A DNA stretch of 64,000 bases, taken from the NCBI GenBank assembly GCA_965178125.1, contig OZ237768.1, positions 372,001 to 436,000 of the forward strand, in the 5' to 3' direction. This DNA comes from Bilabrum cf. latius. Lineage: Eukaryota; Bigyra: Bicosoecida; Bigyra; Bicosoecida. Numbering within the stretch: the first letter of the stretch is position 1; every line of letters starts with the position of its first letter. Below, piece after piece: positions 1 through 12,174 of the stretch. Under the pieces are notes generated by a model. It was given only the letters and a program-made list of their open reading frames with translations. It had not been told where the DNA came from and made no database searches. Made by a program: the position numbers and the translations under genes.

Positions 1-188
1 TTAGCATACTGGAAAAGTCCAATGGTTACATTCGGGATACTGAGCATCATGTATATTACAGATACCATACAAGCAAGTGCATATTGGGCCTTCATTTCAC
101 CGAAGATATGCCCACACTTGCGACGCCGCGGACAATCTCTATTTTCCAATTTTTGTAAACCACACACAACTTTTAATTCGTGCTTATC

Positions 189-2336
189 GAATGTGGACAA
201 GTCGGGTACGCAGACGACTACGTGGCACTGACGTCGAACTGGAACGAAGCAGTGGCGGTCATGAAGCTAGTCAAGAGCCTGTTTGCACTTGCGGGCATGT
301 AGCTGGGAATCAAGCCCCTGACAGCATCGGGCCAGGGAACCAAGACAGCGATCATGGCCTTTGGCTACGCTCGGGACTCAATTCCTGGGGACATGCCAGA
401 GGGCGTCGCATGCAGAGCAGCGGACGCGGGAGAGACGGATGGGGAGTGGACCATCCCACTTGCCTCATCCTACCTGTACCTCGGTCTACTCATTTCGACC
501 CAACCAGTACGGATCAGCCCAGATGAAGTAGCTGGGCTGACGCAGGCGAGAGACATCTGGGTAATTGATATGGCACCCCACGTACGCAGGAGGATTGCGA
601 TGGCGTACCGGGCGGCCAGGGACATCACACGAGCGGCGGTGAACGGCAACTGGGCGGTCTCCCTGCACGCCCAGCTGCTCCATGCAGGAGCAATCACGAG
701 TGCATTCTACGGAGCAGAGGCAGCGGCATGTGCAACAGGATGGGACACCTTGTCAGGATTAGGATATGGTTCCCAAGTTTTCTACGGGATGGAACTGAAC
801 CTGGAAGTCCTCAAGATGCTGGACAAATTCCTGCTGGATACGCGCTGGATGATTGTCAGCGGATCGACACAGGTAAGGCCCTTCACCATGGGCGGTCGAT
901 ACGTGCCAAACCTTGCGATGGACACTGAGCTGCTGACGGCATCGGCAGCAGGGCGTGTTGCTATGGGCCTGCTGGACCTGATCGAGTGTCCCTCGAAGAA
1001 GGGCCTTGATGTTGCGGCCAGGTTCATCCACCAGGGCCGATTCCTGCAGGGACCACCAGTACAGACAGGCCCACTCGGGGCCGCGCTGGCACTGGGATTC
1101 AGGATCAAGATGGCAGGGTGGACCCACCGGATCGATGACGCGAAGGACTGGCTGGGATGCCAGGAGACTGCAAAAAAAGTCACAAAGTGGAGGAAATCCA
1201 AATCCGGAGCTGCTGACCGATCGTTCACAAGCCTGAGCCTGGGATGCTCGCACGATCCGGCACTGTCGGATTGGGACCGGGAGAGAGCTGCGCTCGGAGT
1301 GGTCATGCTTAACCGGTACGCAACGAAGGGACGGTATGCCTTCGGACCAGGAGCCATGCCAACAGCAGCGGTGGTGCAGGAATACGGCCACCAAGGAAGA
1401 CGAATTCTGCGCATCCGAGCTGGACAATACCCGCAACAGGGCACGCCCAACCTTCAAGTGATGGGCACCGCGGTAGAGCAGATGGAGCGGGCCGAGCATG
1501 ACCATCATGCCGGAACGAGACCGTGGCAACCCGATGATGCGGATCAGAATAGAGGGAGGTCCCCTGCCTCCCTCCGGAAAGCATGGGCGAAGACAGCTCT
1601 CGCTCAGGACCCTTGGGACGAGAAGCTGGAGCGCACCAGCAGGGCCAAGCCAATCGTCGAAGACGCACTCACTCGGATAGAGCGTACGATTGCGCGGTCA
1701 TCGGAACGGACAGCTGTCAAGGAGCTGGCCAACCGAGTGGTGCAGGTGATCAGGAACCAGCTGCGCTAGCAGGAGTAGCTGACGTGCAGGCAGTGGATGC
1801 GAGGCGATGCGGCGGCTGCTCTTGCCGCCACGGCCACGCAAGAGCTGATAGCGGCAACCAATGCGAACGCTCGGCTACAGCGACGGATGTTTAAGCCCCA
1901 CGGCTTGCTAAGGGACATAGAGAGGCAATGGGCCAAAGGCATGAGCGCGTGCATGCTAGCCTCTCTGAAGGATCGTGAGACGCAGAGACGGTCATGGAGG
2001 AGGAAATGGTGGGTCCCGGCAGGGGACCCTGATGTGGGACTGGACCGCGCTTTGTGCCGGGCACATGCTCCGCACCTGTATGCTTTCTCCCTGTGAAGGC
2101 ATCAGGCTGAGGGCTTGTGGGGGACCACACTGATGGCGAATAAAGGGGACTCGGCGGTGTAGGCTGAGATTGGGGGGCCTTTGGCCTGAAAGGGTCGGGG
2201 GTCTTGTAGTCCTTGTTTGAGGACTCCTCTGGATTCAGGTGATCACTCGAACTCCTTCGGGGGCAACGGTGCATCTGGGTGCTTGTGGAATCTTTACCCA
2301 ACAATGTATTTCTGTATTTCTGTATTTATCTTGTTA
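189..2336 (+). mobile_element. LINE retrotransposon copy 1, 5'-truncated (C-terminal part of reverse transcriptase ORF plus 3' UTR)
   Basis: Similarity to copy 2 (3285-6268) starts abruptly near 189, inside the reverse-transcriptase palm just before the YADD motif (GQVGYADDY in both), as expected for LINE 5' truncation. The frame then runs open to a TGA at 2094-2096 except for TAG at 300-302, 1767-1769 and 1776-1778. Copy 2 has CAG, CAG and CAA at these three sites, so all three are glutamine in the sister copy. The 3' UTR shares a block with the other two copies (a stretch ending AAAGGGTCGGGGGTCTTGTAG and an ACCCAACAATGTATTTCTG tail) and ends in repeats of TGTATTTC rather than poly(A). No endonuclease domain remains, so the copy is non-autonomous. 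Element identity is seen in sequence; the LINE clade is not assigned. Confidence 0.85.
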
Positions 2337-3284
2337 TCCTGGTGGGGGAGATGGACCCTTTATGGGCCCTAGCCTTAGCACATAGTGCTTTGGCTATATT
2401 CTCCCTTACTATGGGATGGGAGAAGCCGACGCCTGGATTGGTATTGTCGGCTGCACCGGGTTCGGTGCCTGTGCTGGTTGAGCAGCACAGCCCTGTTCAG
2501 GCGTCCTGGAGTGTCGTCTGCGCAGCGGAAGAAGAGCAAAATAGCTCTCGATTCCACTCGAGATCCCTGCGGGGGCTGCGAAGTGGTTATGGCCCGTTAG
2601 CCGATGTGCGCGGGAAGGTCTACGACCAAACGGTCGGGAAGGTGTTTACCGCCTCCGATGCCCTTACTGTCATTTCAGCACGGGATTTCTCCCCTTGTGA
2701 AGAAAATGGGTTCTTTGAAGCCCTAGTCTTAGCATCTAATGCTTTGGCGCCGATCTACGTGCCGGAGAGCAGGGCGATTGGTTTCTGCACCGTTGGTGCC
2801 ACCTATATCAACCGGGCCCGGGGACACCGAGCTCAGGAAGACTCCCAGGAGGGGGAGCCTCGGAACTATTCACGTATTTACGCTGACAGTTCCAGAGACG
2901 AGCATGATTGTGTGCATGCTCGACCCTCAGAGGGATCGCGAGTCCGGACGATCCTGGAAGTGACGTCGGAGGCTGGAGGGGCACTCCGTGGTGGGTCTGG
3001 ACCGCGCATTATGCCGGGTCCACGCAGTATGCCTGTGTGTCTACGGATATCCGAAATAAAGGCTCCGGGACTGCTGCGAAGGAGGGCTTGAAGGCGACAA
3101 AGGGAGGTCCCAACATCAGGGCCGGTACATGGGGGGCCTTTGGTCTGAAAGGGTCGGGGGTCTTGTAGTCCTCTTATGAGGGCTCCTACCGCTGCAGGTG
3201 ATCACCTGAGATATGGTGCATCTGTGGCGGGTTCGGTAACTTAACCCAACAATGTATTTCTGTATTTATTTTCTGTATTTCACG
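2337..3284 (+). mobile_element. Diverged third 3' end of the same LINE family
   Basis: This segment sits between the tail of copy 1 and the truncated head of copy 2. Its last 400 bases resemble the other copies at low identity: a CMLxxxxDRE peptide motif near 2905-2945, a segment corresponding to LDRALCRAHA near 3000, the GGGGCCTTTGG-TCTGAAAGGGTCGGGGG block near 3135 and the AACCCAACAATGTATTTC tail near 3243-3280. An internal imperfect duplication is visible (CCCTAGCCTTAGCA near 2368 and CCCTAGTCTTAGCA near 2723). The coding part is no longer open over a useful length. It is read as an old, diverged relative of the neighbouring LINE, with copy 2 inserted directly after its tail. A SINE-like element borrowing the LINE 3' end is an alternative. 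Confidence 0.55.
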
Positions 3285-6268
3285 GGTTGCGCCACACATG
3301 CCCAGGGCAACGGCACCACTCAACCTGTACTGCAGGTCGAATGCAGAGGTGGACCAAGCACTGGACAGGATCAAGCACAACAAAGCTGTGGGACCGGACG
3401 GGATCAGGGCTGAACTGCTGATCAAATGCAAGCCCAGCTCCGAGGAGGACGGGCACATGCGGCGAAGTGATGCGCTGCTGGACCTACTCAGAGCCATCTA
3501 TAATCTCACTCTCTTCTCGGAAATACAGCCCGAGGCCTTCCAAGAGGGGTTCATGAGGCCGGTCTCCAAGCGCAAGCAAGGCACAGGAGTCCCAGGAGTC
3601 GACGAATTCAGGCCAATATGCTGGACAACGGCGCTTTCGAAAGTAGTGAGTACTATCGCAAACCAGAAGGTCGTGTGGTACTACGAAAAGCACGGACTCT
3701 TTGGACAGGACCAGGCTGGATTTCGCATCGGAAAAAACTGTCAGCAGGCCTACTCAGCGGTGTTTGAATGGATCACTCAACGAGGAGGGGCTGGAGGCTT
3801 CCTGGTGTTCTTTGATATCAAGGGAGCCTTCGACAGCTGCAAGTGGAACGTCATTGAGGCCATCATGACGGAACAAGGATGGGGACGCCAGACGATACGA
3901 TTCCTGATGGCCCGCATGCAGGTGGCCATCCGCGTCCGAGACCCACACACCAGAAAGGTCTCTACCAGAGTGCAGAAGACGGCGGGCACCCCACAAGGGG
4001 GTATCCTGTCCCTCACTGTCTTCCTGGTATTGATGGGGGCCCTATTGGAGACGCTACGGAAAGAGAGGCTCCAACACGGACACCAACAAAGGATCATTAC
4101 CGCCACTGGACGATATGTGGAATGCGGACAAGTCGGGTATGCGGACGACTACGTGGCACTGACATCGCAATGGAACGAGGCAGTGATGGTCATGAAACTA
4201 GTCCAGAGCCTGTTCGCACTCGCCGGCATGCAGCTGGGAATCAAACCTCTGACTGCACAGGGCCAGGAGACCAAGACAGCGATGATGGCCTTTGGCTACG
4301 CCCGAGACTCAATCCCTGGGGACATGCCAGACGGCGTCGCATGCAGAGCAGCGGATGCGGGAGATGCTGAAGGCGAGTGGACCATCCCACTTGCCTCATC
4401 TTACCTCTACCTCGGGCTACTCATCTCAACTCAATCGGTGCGAATCAGCCCAGATGAGACAGTCGGGCTCCTGCAGGCTAGAGACATCTGGGTGATCGAC
4501 ATGGTACCACACGTGCGCAGGAGGCTTGCTATGGCGTACCGGACGGCTAGAGACATCACACGAGCGGCGGTTAACGGAAACTGGGCAGTCTCCCTGCACG
4601 CTCAGCTGCTGCACGCAGGAACGATCACGAGTGCATTCTACGGAGCAGAGGCAGCGGCATGCGCAACATGATGGGACTGCTTGTCAGGAGTAGGACAAGG
4701 TACTGGCATCTTCTACGGGATGAAGCTAAAACTAGAAGTCCTCAGGATGCTGGACAAATTCCTGCTGGACATGCGCTGGATGATTGCCAGCGGATCGACG
4801 CAGGTAAGGCCATTCTCCATGGGAGGCCGATATGTGCCAAGCCTTGCGATGAACACCGAGCTGCTCACTGCAACAGCAGCGGGACGAGTTGCAGTGAGCC
4901 TGCTAGATCTGACCGAGTGCCCCCTGAAAAAGGGCCTTGACGTAGCAGCCAGGTACATGTACCAGGGCCGACACCTGCAGGGACCACCGCTACAGACGGG
5001 CCCCCTCGGGGCCGCCCTGGCACTGGGATACAGGATCAAGATGCCTGGGCGGATTCTACATTCTGACGACGCGAAGGACTGGCTGGGATATCAAGAGACT
5101 GCGAAAAGAGTCACGAAATGGAGGCGATCCACGTCCGGAGCTGCGGAACGGGCATTCACAAGCCTTAGCCTGGGATGCTCGCACGATCCAGCACTGTCAG
5201 ACCAAGACCGGGAGCGCGCCGCGTGCGGAGTGGTGTTGTTTAACCGATTTGCAACGAAAGGACGGAATGCTTTCGGACCAGGAGCCATGGTGAATACAGC
5301 GGCAATGCAGGAGTACGGTCATCAAGGAAGACGAATCCTGCGCATCCGAGCTGGACAATACCCACAACAGGGAACGCCCAACCTCCAGGTATCGGGCACC
5401 GCGGTAGAGCAGATGGAGCGGGCTGAGCATGAGCGTCACGCCGAAACGAAGCCGTGGCAACCTGATGCCGGGGATCAGAATAGAGGGAGGTCGCCCGCCT
5501 CTCTTCGGAAGGCATGGGCGAAGACAGCTCTCGCCCTGGATCCCTGGGACGAGAAGCTGGAGCACACCAACAGGGCCAAGCCAATCGTCGAAGGCGCGCT
5601 CATTCGGATAGAGCGCACGATTGCACGGTCCTCGGAACGTACAGCTGTCAAGGTGCTGGCCAACCAAGTGGTGCAGGTGCTCAGAAACCAGCTGCGCCAG
5701 CAGGAGCAACTGACATGCAGGCAGTGGATGCGTGGTGATGCGGCGGCTGCCTTAGCCGCCACGGCCACGCAGGAGCTGATAGCGGCAACCAATGCGAACG
5801 CCCGACTACAGCGACGGATTTTCAAGCCCCACGGCTTGCTAAAGGATATAGAGAGGCAATGGGCCAAAGGCATGAGCGCGTGCATGCTCGCCTCTCTGAA
5901 GGATCGTGAGACGCAGAGACGGTCATGGAGGAGGAAATGGTGGGTCTCGACCGGGGACCCCGATGTGGGACTGGACCGCGCCTTGTGCCGGGCACACGCT
6001 CCGCACCTGTATGCTTTCTCCTTGTGAAGGCAACAGGCTGGGGGCCTGTGGGGGACCACACTGATGGCGAAGAATGGGAACTCGGCGGCATAGGCTGAGA
6101 ACGGGGGGCCTTTGGCCTGAAAGGGTCGGGGGTCTTGTAGATCTAGTCCTTTGTTTTTAGGGCTCCTCTGGATCTAGGTGATCACCCAAACCCCCTCGGG
6201 GGCGACGGTGCATCTAGGTGTTTATGGAATCTTTACCCAACAATGTATTTCTGTATTTCTATATTTTC
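3285..6268 (+). mobile_element. LINE retrotransposon copy 2, 5'-truncated, reverse transcriptase with one in-frame TGA
   Basis: The longest copy of the family. Frame 3298-6027 encodes a non-LTR reverse transcriptase: the NKAVGPDGI motif at the start, FDIKGAFD near residue 172, GTPQGGILS near 230 and YADDY near 281, followed by a long C-terminal region with many basic residues, ending at a TGA at 6025-6027. A TGA at 4669-4671 interrupts it where copy 1 has GGA (Gly), a genuine nonsense change if UGA is a stop. There is no TAG in this copy. The N-terminal part of the RT and any endonuclease are missing, so it is a 5'-truncated dead copy. The 3' UTR and TGTATTTC-type tail match copy 1. Family assignment rests on the RT motifs. 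Confidence 0.9.
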
Positions 6269-7454
6269 ACGTCCACAACTATCAGACCACCCCGCTTCAC
6301 GTTTCTCGCAAGCCCCCCTTCAATTCCCAGTGTTGCCTGCTTTAGGCGCCTCGCGCAGTCTTATAGTATTTTCCAGCACTGTGCGACACGGCGCAGACCG
6401 CCACCACTGCAGGATCTTTACACGACCTGTGTGGCTCTCAGCCCTTAGGGTGAGTGTGAGCAATGCAGGCCAGGATACCCTACATCAATTAGCGTGCATA
6501 CTGTCGCTCATGTATGGATACAATCATCAGGGCTCGAGATCTCTATCGCTGTATGATGAATAAGTGGAAGGACCGTGGAAAAAAAACTAGCTCATGCGCA
6601 GGCTCATGCGCCACAGATGCATCGCTGCCAACGCGTGATCCCTACTTTAGATCAACTACTATTCGGTCTTCATCCCGCGGGGCATCACCAGCACCTGCAC
6701 ATGCACATGCGCCAGCCCCAGCACCAGCCCCAGCACCAGCACCAGCCCCAGCCCCAGCACCAGCACCAGCACCAGCACCAGCACCAGCACCAGCACCAGC
6801 ACCAGCACCAGCCCCAGCCCCAGCCCCAGCTCCATTCTCGGCCTCAGCTCCAGTGGCAAGAGGGCGCCCAGCTGGATCTGACCCTTCGCCTGTGCCACGA
6901 CTGTCCGTAGGGTGGGTTCTCAGCAGACCGAACCCGATCAAGACAACGGCGATGACGTCTAGTCACGTCTCCTGCAGTTCTGCGGCGCCCCTGTTAGGTA
7001 CTGGCAATACCATCTGCTAGCGGCTGCTCTTAAGTCGTCCTGTTCTGCCGCTATAGCCAGCTAAGCGCGTCTCGGCAACGGGGGCAGACTCGGACAGAGC
7101 CTGTCTGACCGCATGCCTCATCTTCGCTGCCTCGTCCGGACAGCACAGCAGCTAGTGCTGTCGGATCTGCAAAGCTACTGCTAGCACCGTTGAAACCATC
7201 CCTTTTGCCAAGAGCTACCACTGGCTCGGCGCCGGTCTGAGCCGGAGCAATCGCGCGTGCTCATCGCTGAGTAGGCTTTAACTTGCAGTACTCTTGTCTT
7301 GAACCAGACCCAAGTGCTCGCATTTAGTTTTACATCCTCGTGTGGACTACCAGGGGCACCCCCACTCCCGCAGGCGAGGGGGGCACCCACCACCGGGCCG
7401 GACCGCTAGCTAGCATTCCCCAGCACCGCAGCGCTACAGGTTGTGGGGCCGAGC
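6269..7454. other. Intergenic stretch with a long CCAGCA/CCAGCC hexanucleotide tract (about 6714-6832)
   Basis: No gene is recognised. The centre holds about 20 units of CCAGCA/CCAGCC, coding for Ala-Pro on one strand and Gly-Ala on the other, which keeps several overlapping reading frames open. None of these frames carries a recognisable domain. Gly-Ala tracts of the same kind occur at the C-termini of the two Mib/Herc2 genes in this window, so an eroded tail of a similar gene is possible but unproven. Confidence 0.4.
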
Positions 7455-7890
7455 TGTCGCACGACTTGCCAGATGGGGGCATGGGAGTGGCTATGCCAAT
7501 AAATCGGTGCACCTGAGCACTCACTTCCAATGAATCCGGGGTGCACTCATCAGTAAGTCAGTACATTTCCTTCAGTTGCTTCGTCTGCGCGCGAGTGGCC
7601 GGCCCGTCGTCGCCGCTGCTCAAAGCTTCCATTGGGGGGAATGTGCTTGCCACGCATCCCTCTCGGCAGCTTCCATGCACACAACTCTCTTGCGTTCCCA
7701 GTCCTGCCGGCCCACGGATTTGCATGGCACTTCAACCACACTGTTAGTGTCCGAGAGCCAGTACACAGGCTCTCCCCGAAGAATCTGCTCGAGTAGCATC
7801 ATGGAGTACTTGGTGGGCGCCGCCAGGCCCGGCCTATTGGTAAGCACCCCAACTGGCGGCGCCTTGATCAGTCCTGCTTCGCCCCTGCGC
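7455..7890 (-). pseudogene. Decayed partial duplicate of the gene at 17542-18432 with its flank
   Basis: Positions 7558-7880 match the 3' third of the minus-strand gene at 17556-17890, including the peptide motifs PTKYSMMLLEQIL and EVPCKSVGRQDWE. A 4-base loss near 7649 (relative to CCCAGCC at 17646) shifts the frame, so the protein no longer reaches its C-terminus. The flanking block 7455-7545 resembles 15966-16035, which lies upstream of the PLAC8 gene. The duplication therefore probably carried both sides of the PLAC8 locus, with the PLAC8 gene since deleted. This is seen in sequence; the order of events is inference. Confidence 0.65.
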
Positions 7891-8095
7891 TCTATTTCTC
7901 GTCACGGGTGCAGTGCGCGCCGCGGCGTGCCAGCCTGGCACTGATGAGGGTGGAGTCCTCCGCCGCCGGCCTCGCCTCACACTCCGAGTGAGTCACTGCC
8001 AGTGGCAGGCGGCCTGGGGCAATGATGATCATCAGTGGGAAGGGATTCAACTGATGATGCTGTACAGCTGCCGTGTCTACCTCGGATCTCCAGGA

Positions 8096-9775
8096 ATGCG
8101 CCTTATCGTTCCTATTTTGGTAGCCCTCATTGCCTGCTCGGCGGTCAGTGTGCACGGGCGACGAGCAGCAGGCCAGCAGCACCTTCGCAGCGCTGGCTCC
8201 ACGTCGTCGGCCTCGGTCCGCGCCAGAAGCAGGCACCAGAGCCGCGGCAGCTTTGTAATAGACCTCAAGTATGACAAAGTTGATGCATTCTCCTGTGACG
8301 TCAGCGCCTTGGCCGCCAGGAGGAAGCCGAGATTGCGCGATAGTCTCCAGAAAGGCGAGATTCTGCATTCCGACATTGCCCCGCTCGGTAACACCTTGTC
8401 AAGGAGTCGGACAAAGGTACGGCTCCGTGCTGATTGCAAACTGGTCGTCCAAGTTAAGGATAATGATGAATCGTTCGTCTCTGGCAACGACGAAAAGCAT
8501 GCCGACCACTGCGCTCTTCTCTTGACGGATGCATCCTGCAGCACGCAGGGAGACCTGGCCATCATCGACACGGACACGGGCAAATACCTCTGGCGGATAC
8601 AATCCTCTATCTTCACACCCGAGGTGGACACGTTTATGGCCCAGGCGGACGGCAATGCCGTTCTCCTCCAGGAAGGCGCACAGCTGCTGTGGAGCACAAT
8701 GAACGGGCCTTACGGGCAGGGAAGTTCCACTTAGGGAGTGGGGAAGTTCCACTTCGATCTGGAGGTGCGGGAGGACGTGCACAGTCTGAAGTGCGATACT
8801 GGAGCCCTGCAATCGTCGTACCACCATGTGATTAATGGCGACGTACTGTCTCCGGGTCAGGTGCTGCAAGCCGGGGCCGCCTTGAGGGCGGGCGAGGGCT
8901 CTGAGCTGCGCATGCAGGGAGACTGCAACCTGGTGGTGCACATAGGGGGCAAGGCGCGGTTTGCGACCAACACGAGGGGCAAGGGTACCGAGGGGAAGTG
9001 CGCACTCGTCATCACGGGGAACGGGTGCGACACCAAGGGCGATCTGGCCATCGTGGACAGCGCCTCCGGGCAGTATATCTGGCGGGTGCCTACCTCGCTG
9101 ATGGACCCGGGTGCAGACACCCTTCGTCTGCAGGGGGATGGGAATGCTGTCCTGTTCCAGTAGGGAGGTGCGATCGCGTGGTCTGCGGGGTCGGAAGACT
9201 TGGACAGTCCTGACGACGACTACACCTTCGGCAATGGTCGCAAGACGATGGCGCTGCAGGCGGCCATCAATGGGTGGGCTCCTCGCTGCGACCTCAAGGC
9301 GCTTGCTGAGCGACCTGCCGCCCGGGGGCACTCTCTGTGGGACGATGAGGTGCTGGCCATGGGGAAGTCGATCCAGAAGGGCGGCGACAACGAGGCCTCT
9401 CTGACGGTGCAGGACGACTGCAACTTGGTGGAGACGACCGAGATGGGAGACGTTGTCTGGAAGTCGGACACCCATGGCAAGGCCTCGAAGTGCGCACTTG
9501 TCATCACAGGGGAGGAGTGCGACCGCACGGGAGATCTTGCCCTTGTGGACATGGACAGCGGGGCGTACCTGTGGAGCATCGACACGTCCTATATGTGGCC
9601 CACGGCCAGGGTGCTAATGGTTGAGGGAGATACCATGATGTTGCGCCAGCAGGCTACGTTTTCAAGTATCTGGCGGTCGAATGGCGTGGGACTCTTCAGC
9701 TCTGCGCCCCCTGAGGGAAACCCGGAACCCATGTTCGAGAGTGCGTTTGCTTATTTGGACAAGGCTCAAACATAA
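8096..9775 (+). CDS. Secreted three-module bulb-type (mannose-type) lectin, paralogue 1
   Basis: Predicted 559-residue secreted protein: an N-terminal hydrophobic signal peptide (start MRLIVPILVALIACS), a short Ser/Arg-rich linker, then three consecutive modules of about 160 residues. Each module repeats the pattern DC-x-LVV, CAL-x-x-T, GDLA and W, typical of bulb-type lectin (B_lectin) beta-prism folds. Module 2 carries a QGDCNLVVH segment, a near match to the family's QxDxNxVxY sugar-binding motif. TAG at 8732-8734 faces GAG in paralogue 2, and TAG at 9161-9163 faces CAG in every other paralogue. The gene ends at TAA (9773-9775), at the same C-terminal position as its paralogues. The start follows the conserved CCAGGAATGCG context shared by the family. 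A carbohydrate-binding role is inferred from the fold; the ligand is unknown. Confidence 0.85.
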
Positions 9776-10419
9776 TGAGAGCGGCGATATTGTTTTGCGG
9801 TTTTGAAAGCACAGGTGGTGCGCGATACTTACTTGTTACACAATGTGAATCCGGCATGATGGCGGAATCCGCTTTCGCCTTCTCGGCGGATGCATCCGTA
9901 AATTAAGTTGAATGCTTCCATACCGAACGGCGTGATTTATAATGAATGCATGAATCGCCGCTTTCAATGTTAAGCATGCGCGCTGGGAATCATCGCAACG
10001 GCCAGGAAGGGCCGAGGCATCTCCAGATTACGGCGGTCACGGCGCGACTTCGGAACGTCTTGAAGGCGTCTTGGTTCCACGTCTTGACGTCAATGATCGC
10101 TGAAGCGGGCCTTGGACAGGCGTCGGGTGAGGAGCCGGGCTGGACCCAAGTTGAAACAGATGCGAGGAGCGGCAAAGCCTGAGGCTGCCAGTGGTATACC
10201 TTACGAATTTGGCGTCTTCTGGGCTCCTTACAGCGGTGCCTACTATGTGGAACGAATACAAGGCGCACCAGACGGCACAAAAACCGCGCGTATCATATTT
10301 TCTCGTATGCCGCGGCGCGTGTCTGCTCGCCTCATCATGATGATTTCCTTGCCGCTTGGTGCATCGTGTCATCAGTTCGGAAGGATATGACTGTCGCATC
10401 AAAATTTGAATTTCCAGGA
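9776..10419. other. Conserved intergenic spacer of the lectin tandem array
   Basis: No gene. Blocks of this spacer recur downstream of other lectin genes: CGCCTTCTCGGCGGATGCATC near 9877 and 12778, a related block near 39880, and CGGCGGTCACG followed by TTCCACGTCTT-ACGTC near 10031-10092 and 54330-54390. The duplicated unit therefore included 3' flanking DNA and the next promoter region. Confidence 0.6.
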
Positions 10420-12105
10420 ATGCCATCAATCGTTTCCGTTTTGATAGCTCTCACTGCCTGCTCGGCGGTCAGTGTGCACGGGCGACGGACGGCAGGCCAG
10501 CAGCACCTTCGCAGCGCTGGCTCCACGTCGTCGGCCTCGGTCCACGCCAACAGCAGGCACCAGAGTGACGGCATCCATGTGCCAAACATTAACTCAGACA
10601 AACTTGACAGTTTGGCCTGCAACGTCAGCGCCTTGGCCGCGAGGAGGAAGCCGGCAGCGCACAGCAGGCTCCGGAAAGGCGAGATTCTACATTCCACCGT
10701 CGACAAGTACGATAACTACTTGTCCACGGGTCATACGTTGGTGTGGCTCCGTGCTGATTGCAATCTGGTTGTTACTGGCAAGGGAAATACGGATTTGTTC
10801 ATCGCGGGCAACGACGAAAAGCATGCCGACCACTGCGCGCTTCTCTTGACGGATGCATCCTGCAGCACGCAGGGAGACCTAGCCATCATCGACACGGACA
10901 CGGGCAAGTACCTCTGGCGAGTGCAATCATCTATCTTCACACGCGAGGTGGACACGTTTCAGGTTCAGGGGGATGGCAATGCCGTTCTCCTCCAGGAAGG
11001 CGTATATCTGCTGTGGAGCACCAATACCTGGGACTTCAAGGAGGGAGTGGGGAAGTTCCACTTCGATCTGGAGGTGCGGGAGGACGTGCACAGTCTGAAG
11101 TGCGATGCAAGGGTCCTGCAATCGTCGTACCACCGTGTGCCCGGGGGCGACGTGCTGTCTCCGAAGCAGGTGCTGCGAGCCGGGGCCGCCTTGAGGGCGC
11201 GCGAGTGGGGGGAGGAGGAGGTCGAGCTGCGCATGCAGGGAGACTGCAACCTGGTGGTGTACCGAGGGGGCAAGGCGCGCTTTGCGACCAACACGAGGGG
11301 CAAGGGTACCGAGGGGAAGTGCGCACTCGTCATCACGGGGAACGGGTGCGACACCAAGGGCGACCTGGCCATCGTGGACAGCGCCTCCGGGCAGTACATC
11401 TGGCGGGTGCCTGCCTCGCTGATGGACCCGGGTGCAGACACCCTTCGTCTGCAGGGGGATGGGAATGCCGTCCTGTTCCAGCAGGGAGGTGCGATCGCGT
11501 GGTCTGCGGGGTCGGAAGACTTGGACAGTCCTGACGACGACGAGACCTTCGGCAATGGTCGCAAGACGGTGGCGCTGCAGGCAGCCATCGACGCGGCTCC
11601 TCGCTGCGACCCCAAGGCGCTTGCTAAGCGACCTGCCGCCCGGGGGCACTCTCTGTGGGACGATGAGGTGCTGGCCATGGGGAAGTCGATCCGGCCTTGG
11701 GTTTACAGCCAGGCCTCTCTGACGGTGCAGGACGACTGCAACCTGGTGGAGACGAATAGGAGAGGACGCATCCATTGGAAGACGGATACCCGGGGCAAGG
11801 CCCAGAAGTGCGCACTCGTCATCACGGGGTAGGAGTGCAACCACACGGGAGATCTTGCCCTCGTGGACATGGATTGCGGGGCGTACCTGTGGAGCATCGA
11901 CGCGTCCTACATGCGGCCCACGGCCAGGGTGCTGAAGGTACTGGACAGCACCGTGTAGCTGCGGCAGGAGGCTACGTTTTCAAGTATCTGGCGGTCGGTT
12001 ACCGACGAGGGATTCTTCAGCAGCTCTATAACGCCCCCTGAGGGTAACCCGGAACCCGGTTTCGAGAAGGTCTTCAGATATCTGGGCTAGTCCCAGGATG
12101 ATTGA
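10420..12105 (+). CDS. Secreted three-module bulb-type lectin, paralogue 2
   Basis: Predicted 561-residue protein with the same layout as paralogue 1: signal peptide, then three bulb-type lectin modules. Module 2 has the full QGDCNLVVY sugar-binding motif, and QGDGNAVL motifs occur in modules 1 and 2. Three TAG codons lie in frame: 11830-11832 (Glu in paralogues 1, 4, 5 and 6), 11956-11958 (variable site) and 12088-12090 (Lys or Asn in paralogues). Reading through them restores the last third of module 3 and ends at TGA 12103-12105 with the family C-terminus (SQDD). With the standard code the gene would stop 92 residues early, inside a conserved beta-strand. The start is the ATG in the shared CCAGGAATGCCATC context. 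Confidence 0.85.
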
Positions 12106-12174
12106 GATGGTTAGCAGTCGTGAAAGCACAGGCGATCATCGATAAACCCCGCCTTGCGCCCCCCCCGTCCATAA

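Noticed and set aside
6514-7020. Ala-Pro-rich open frame over the CCAGCA repeat
   Set aside because: A hexanucleotide repeat keeps several frames open; nothing outside the repeat looks like coding sequence.
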